Source of the DNA: Mucilaginibacter sp. L196
Lineage (GTDB): Bacteria > Bacteroidota > Bacteroidia > Sphingobacteriales > Sphingobacteriaceae
NCBI RefSeq assembly: GCF_009765905.1
Contig: NZ_LMUO01000019.1
Location: 456,541 to 520,540 of the forward strand
Length of the DNA: 64,000 nt
Direction of reading: 5' to 3'
Within the stretch, counting starts at the first letter, position 1. The number at the start of each line of letters is the position of its first letter. The translations under genes and the position numbers were made by a program. The notes beneath the pieces were generated by a model, which was not told the DNA's origin, did no database searches, and saw only the letters and a program-made list of their open reading frames with translations. Below, piece after piece: positions 62,405 through 64,000 of the stretch.

Positions 62405-62434
62405 ACTTTAATCAAATTTTAGATTGATTGGACT

Positions 62435-63538
62435 TTATACGTTAAATCTGAAGTGCATAATGTCGCCATCTTCAACAACATAAGTTTTGCCTTCAACAGA
62501 TAGTTTTCCGTTTTCTTTAATAACAGCTTCTGATCCGTTGAATTTTACAAAATCTTCGTACTTAATTACTTCGGCCCGGATAAATCCTTTTTCAAAGTCG
62601 GTATGAATTACACCGGCAGCTTGCGGCGCTGTAAAACCTTTAGTGATAGTCCATGCACGAACCTCCTGCACACCGGCAGTAAAGTAAGTAGCCAGGTTAA
62701 GCAGGCTGTAAGCCGATTTAATCAGTTTATTTACACCTGATTCGGTTAAGCCTAAATCATCTAAAAACATTTGGCGCTCTTCGTATGATTCCAGCTCAGC
62801 TATTTCAGATTCGATTTGTGCTGAGATGACCAACACCTGGGCATTTTCATCCTTCACTGCTTCTTTAACACGTTCAACATATGCATTGCCGGTATTTACA
62901 TCGCCTTCGGCAACGTTACATACGTACATTACCGGTTTGGCTGTTAACAACCATATATCGGCAATATACTCCTGATCCTCTTCGGCAACTGGTGCCGTAC
63001 GGGCAGATTTGCCTGATAGCAAATGATTTTTGTATATGGTTAAAACATCAAAAGTTTTTTTTGCTTCTTTATCGTTACCAACTTTGGCTGCCTTTTCAAC
63101 TTTCTGTATTTTCTTTTCTATCGAGTCCAGATCTTTTAATTGAAGTTCTGTATCAATGATTTCTTTATCGCGGATAGGATTAACCGAGCCATCTACGTGG
63201 ATCACATTATCATTATCAAAACAGCGCAATACGTGTATAATGGCATTGGTTGAGCGTATGTTGGCTAAGAACTGATTACCTAAGCCTTCGCCTTTGCTTG
63301 CACCTTTAACAAGGCCTGCTATATCAACAATCTCAATAACATTGGGTACAATGCTTTTGGGATTTACTATTTCGGTTAATTTAGTCAAACGTTCATCGGG
63401 TACGGTTATTACACCAATATTTGGTTCAATTGTACAAAAAGGAAAGTTTGCCGCTTGCGCCTTAGCGTTTGATAAGCTATTAAAAAGTGTTGATTTACCC
63501 ACGTTTGGTAAACCTACTATACCACATTGTAGTCCCAT
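62435..63538 (-). CDS. ychF: Ribosome-associated P-loop ATPase/GTPase YchF
   Basis: 367 aa, the standard YchF/Ola1 length. G1 is GLPNVGKSTLFNSLSN (residues ~8-23). G3 is DIAGLVKGASKGEGLGNQFL. The ATP-preferring G4 variant is seen near VMYVCNVAEGD. The helical insert (~130-200) and the C-terminal TGS domain (~280-367, YFTAGVQEVRAWTITKGFTA and VEDGDIMHFRFNV) are complete. YchF binds ribosomes and modulates stress responses and leaderless translation. A Bacteroidota promoter element lies upstream. Confidence 0.98.
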   Translation of the reverse strand: MGLQCGIVGLPNVGKSTLFNSLSNAKAQAANFPFCTIEPNIGVITVPDERLTKLTEIVNPKSIVPNVIEIVDIAGLVKGASKGEGLGNQFLANIRSTNAIIHVLRCFDNDNVIHVDGSVNPIRDKEIIDTELQLKDLDSIEKKIQKVEKAAKVGNDKEAKKTFDVLTIYKNHLLSGKSARTAPVAEEDQEYIADIWLLTAKPVMYVCNVAEGDVNTGNAYVERVKEAVKDENAQVLVISAQIESEIAELESYEERQMFLDDLGLTESGVNKLIKSAYSLLNLATYFTAGVQEVRAWTITKGFTAPQAAGVIHTDFEKGFIRAEVIKYEDFVKFNGSEAVIKENGKLSVEGKTYVVEDGDIMHFRFNV

Positions 63539-63617
63539 ATTTTTGTTTTAGTATCAAGTAGTTAGTATCAAGTATCAAAATCTCCTAACACTTATATTGT
63601 TCTATTCTTTTCGGGCG

Positions 63618-63625
63618 CAAAGATA
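63618..63625 (-). promoter_or_regulatory. -7 promoter element of ychF
   Basis: TATCTTTG on the minus strand, followed by CGCCCG, matches the Bacteroidota -7 consensus TAnnTTTG, about 80 bases before the ychF start. Confidence 0.55.
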
Positions 63626-63759
63626 ACAGAAAAAATCACCTTGTAATTTGAAAAATTCAGGTGAATTTTAATACTGTTAGTGCTACCGACCTGATAAGTA
63701 AATAAGTTGTGGTGTTTTGTTTTTAATTATTAATTTAGTTGAAAACAAACCCTTTCACA

Positions 63760-64000
63760 ATGGAAACAACAGAAACACCAGAACAACCATTACCGGAACA
63801 ACCTAAACCGGGGTTAATTTTAGGCGAAGTAGCTAAATATTATCTGCATACAATTGGCAGGTGGGCCAATTTTTTCAGCATTTTAGGCTATATTTCTACC
63901 GGCTTCATCATTTTAATTGTATTGTTTGTCGGTGTAATATTTTCAACAATTACTGCAGCCCAAGAACAATTCGCAGGGCCGCAAGCTGGAATGGTAAGTA
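63760..64000 (+). CDS. Small membrane protein, DUF5362-like, truncated by window end
   Basis: ATG 63760 opens a frame that runs off the right edge. It starts with a Pro/Glu-rich tail (METTETPEQPLPEQPKPGLI), then YYLHTIGRWANFFSILGYIS and a membrane helix (GFIILIVLFVGVIF). Such an arrangement is seen in Bacteroidota DUF5362-type four-helix membrane proteins. The leader GAAAACAAACCCTTTCACAA before the ATG resembles that of the gene at 61879. Only 80 codons are visible. Confidence 0.65.
   Translation, partial: METTETPEQPLPEQPKPGLILGEVAKYYLHTIGRWANFFSILGYISTGFIILIVLFVGVIFSTITAAQEQFAGPQAGMVS

Noticed and set aside
1..64000. CRISPR arrays, prophage, toxin-antitoxin or restriction systems.
   Set aside because: No regular short repeats with spacers, no phage structural genes and no defence-type domains were found on either strand.

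Overview
The window reads as a chromosome segment of a Bacteroidota bacterium, most likely Sphingobacteriaceae (Mucilaginibacter/Pedobacter-like). The grounds are SusC/SusD pairs, a hybrid two-component sensor with a propeller sensor domain, LytTR signalling, a type IX secretion C-terminal domain, a eukaryotic-type (GSII) glutamine synthetase, Bacteroidota-style TATCTTTG/TATATTTG promoter elements, and AT-rich coding DNA with short overlaps inside operons. The genus is an inference from gene style.

Regions. (1) 1-3.8 kb: the end of a SusD gene, an SRPBCC/GyrI-like fusion protein, a GH65 enzyme, and the dead start of a lipoprotein cut off by a decayed repeat. (2) 3.7-4.3 kb: a repeat-rich junction. 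(3) 4.3-9.4 kb: a LytS/LytTR pair, a DinB-like secreted protein and a TonB-dependent receptor. (4) 9.9-25.5 kb: a polysaccharide-utilisation-like locus. A hybrid sensor (-) faces a GH16 gene, SusC, SusD, an arylsulfate sulfotransferase, a CHR-family transporter, a PAPS-type sulfotransferase, the PAP phosphatase CysQ and a second GH16-like lipoprotein. The sulfur genes form a sulfate-transfer cassette, where such loci usually carry sulfatases. (5) 25.5-26.8 kb: repeats, a dead outer-membrane protein gene and a long AT-rich leader. (6) 26.8-44.7 kb: one long operon with two iterative PKS/PUFA-synthase-like megaenzymes, a free ACP, an alpha/beta hydrolase, two GT1 glycosyltransferases, two condensation-domain-like acyltransferases and a small membrane protein. 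Its likely product is an acylated, glycosylated polyketide or fatty-acyl glycolipid.

(7) 44.7-50.4 kb: a repeat relic, a receiver-domain relic, a HK/OmpR-type pair, glnII and amtB, and a small membrane protein. (8) 50.5-53.6 kb: a broken GH172 (DUF2961) gene with a T9SS tail, an Fn3-like lipoprotein and an Ssb-like gene whose first residues are missing. (9) 53.7-61.0 kb: a second possible biosynthetic operon with an alpha/alpha-toroid cyclase-like protein, an ABC exporter, GT4, GT2 and a UbiA-like prenyltransferase, with a convergent sulfotransferase. (10) 61.1-64 kb: a gene-end relic, tRNA-Arg(CCG), an AidA/PixA-like protein, ychF and the start of a membrane protein.

Two repeat families tie the window together. 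Decayed copies of the tRNA-Arg 3' end with its downstream flank lie at 3.9 and 25.6 kb, in the same orientation as the intact gene at 61.5 kb, so they bracket the sulfation locus and the PKS region like old attachment sites. A separate repeat of about 160 bp, rich in ATTCCGG motifs, occurs at 3.7, 9.5 and 44.7 kb and looks like the end of an insertion sequence. No integrase, transposase, CRISPR array or rRNA was found.
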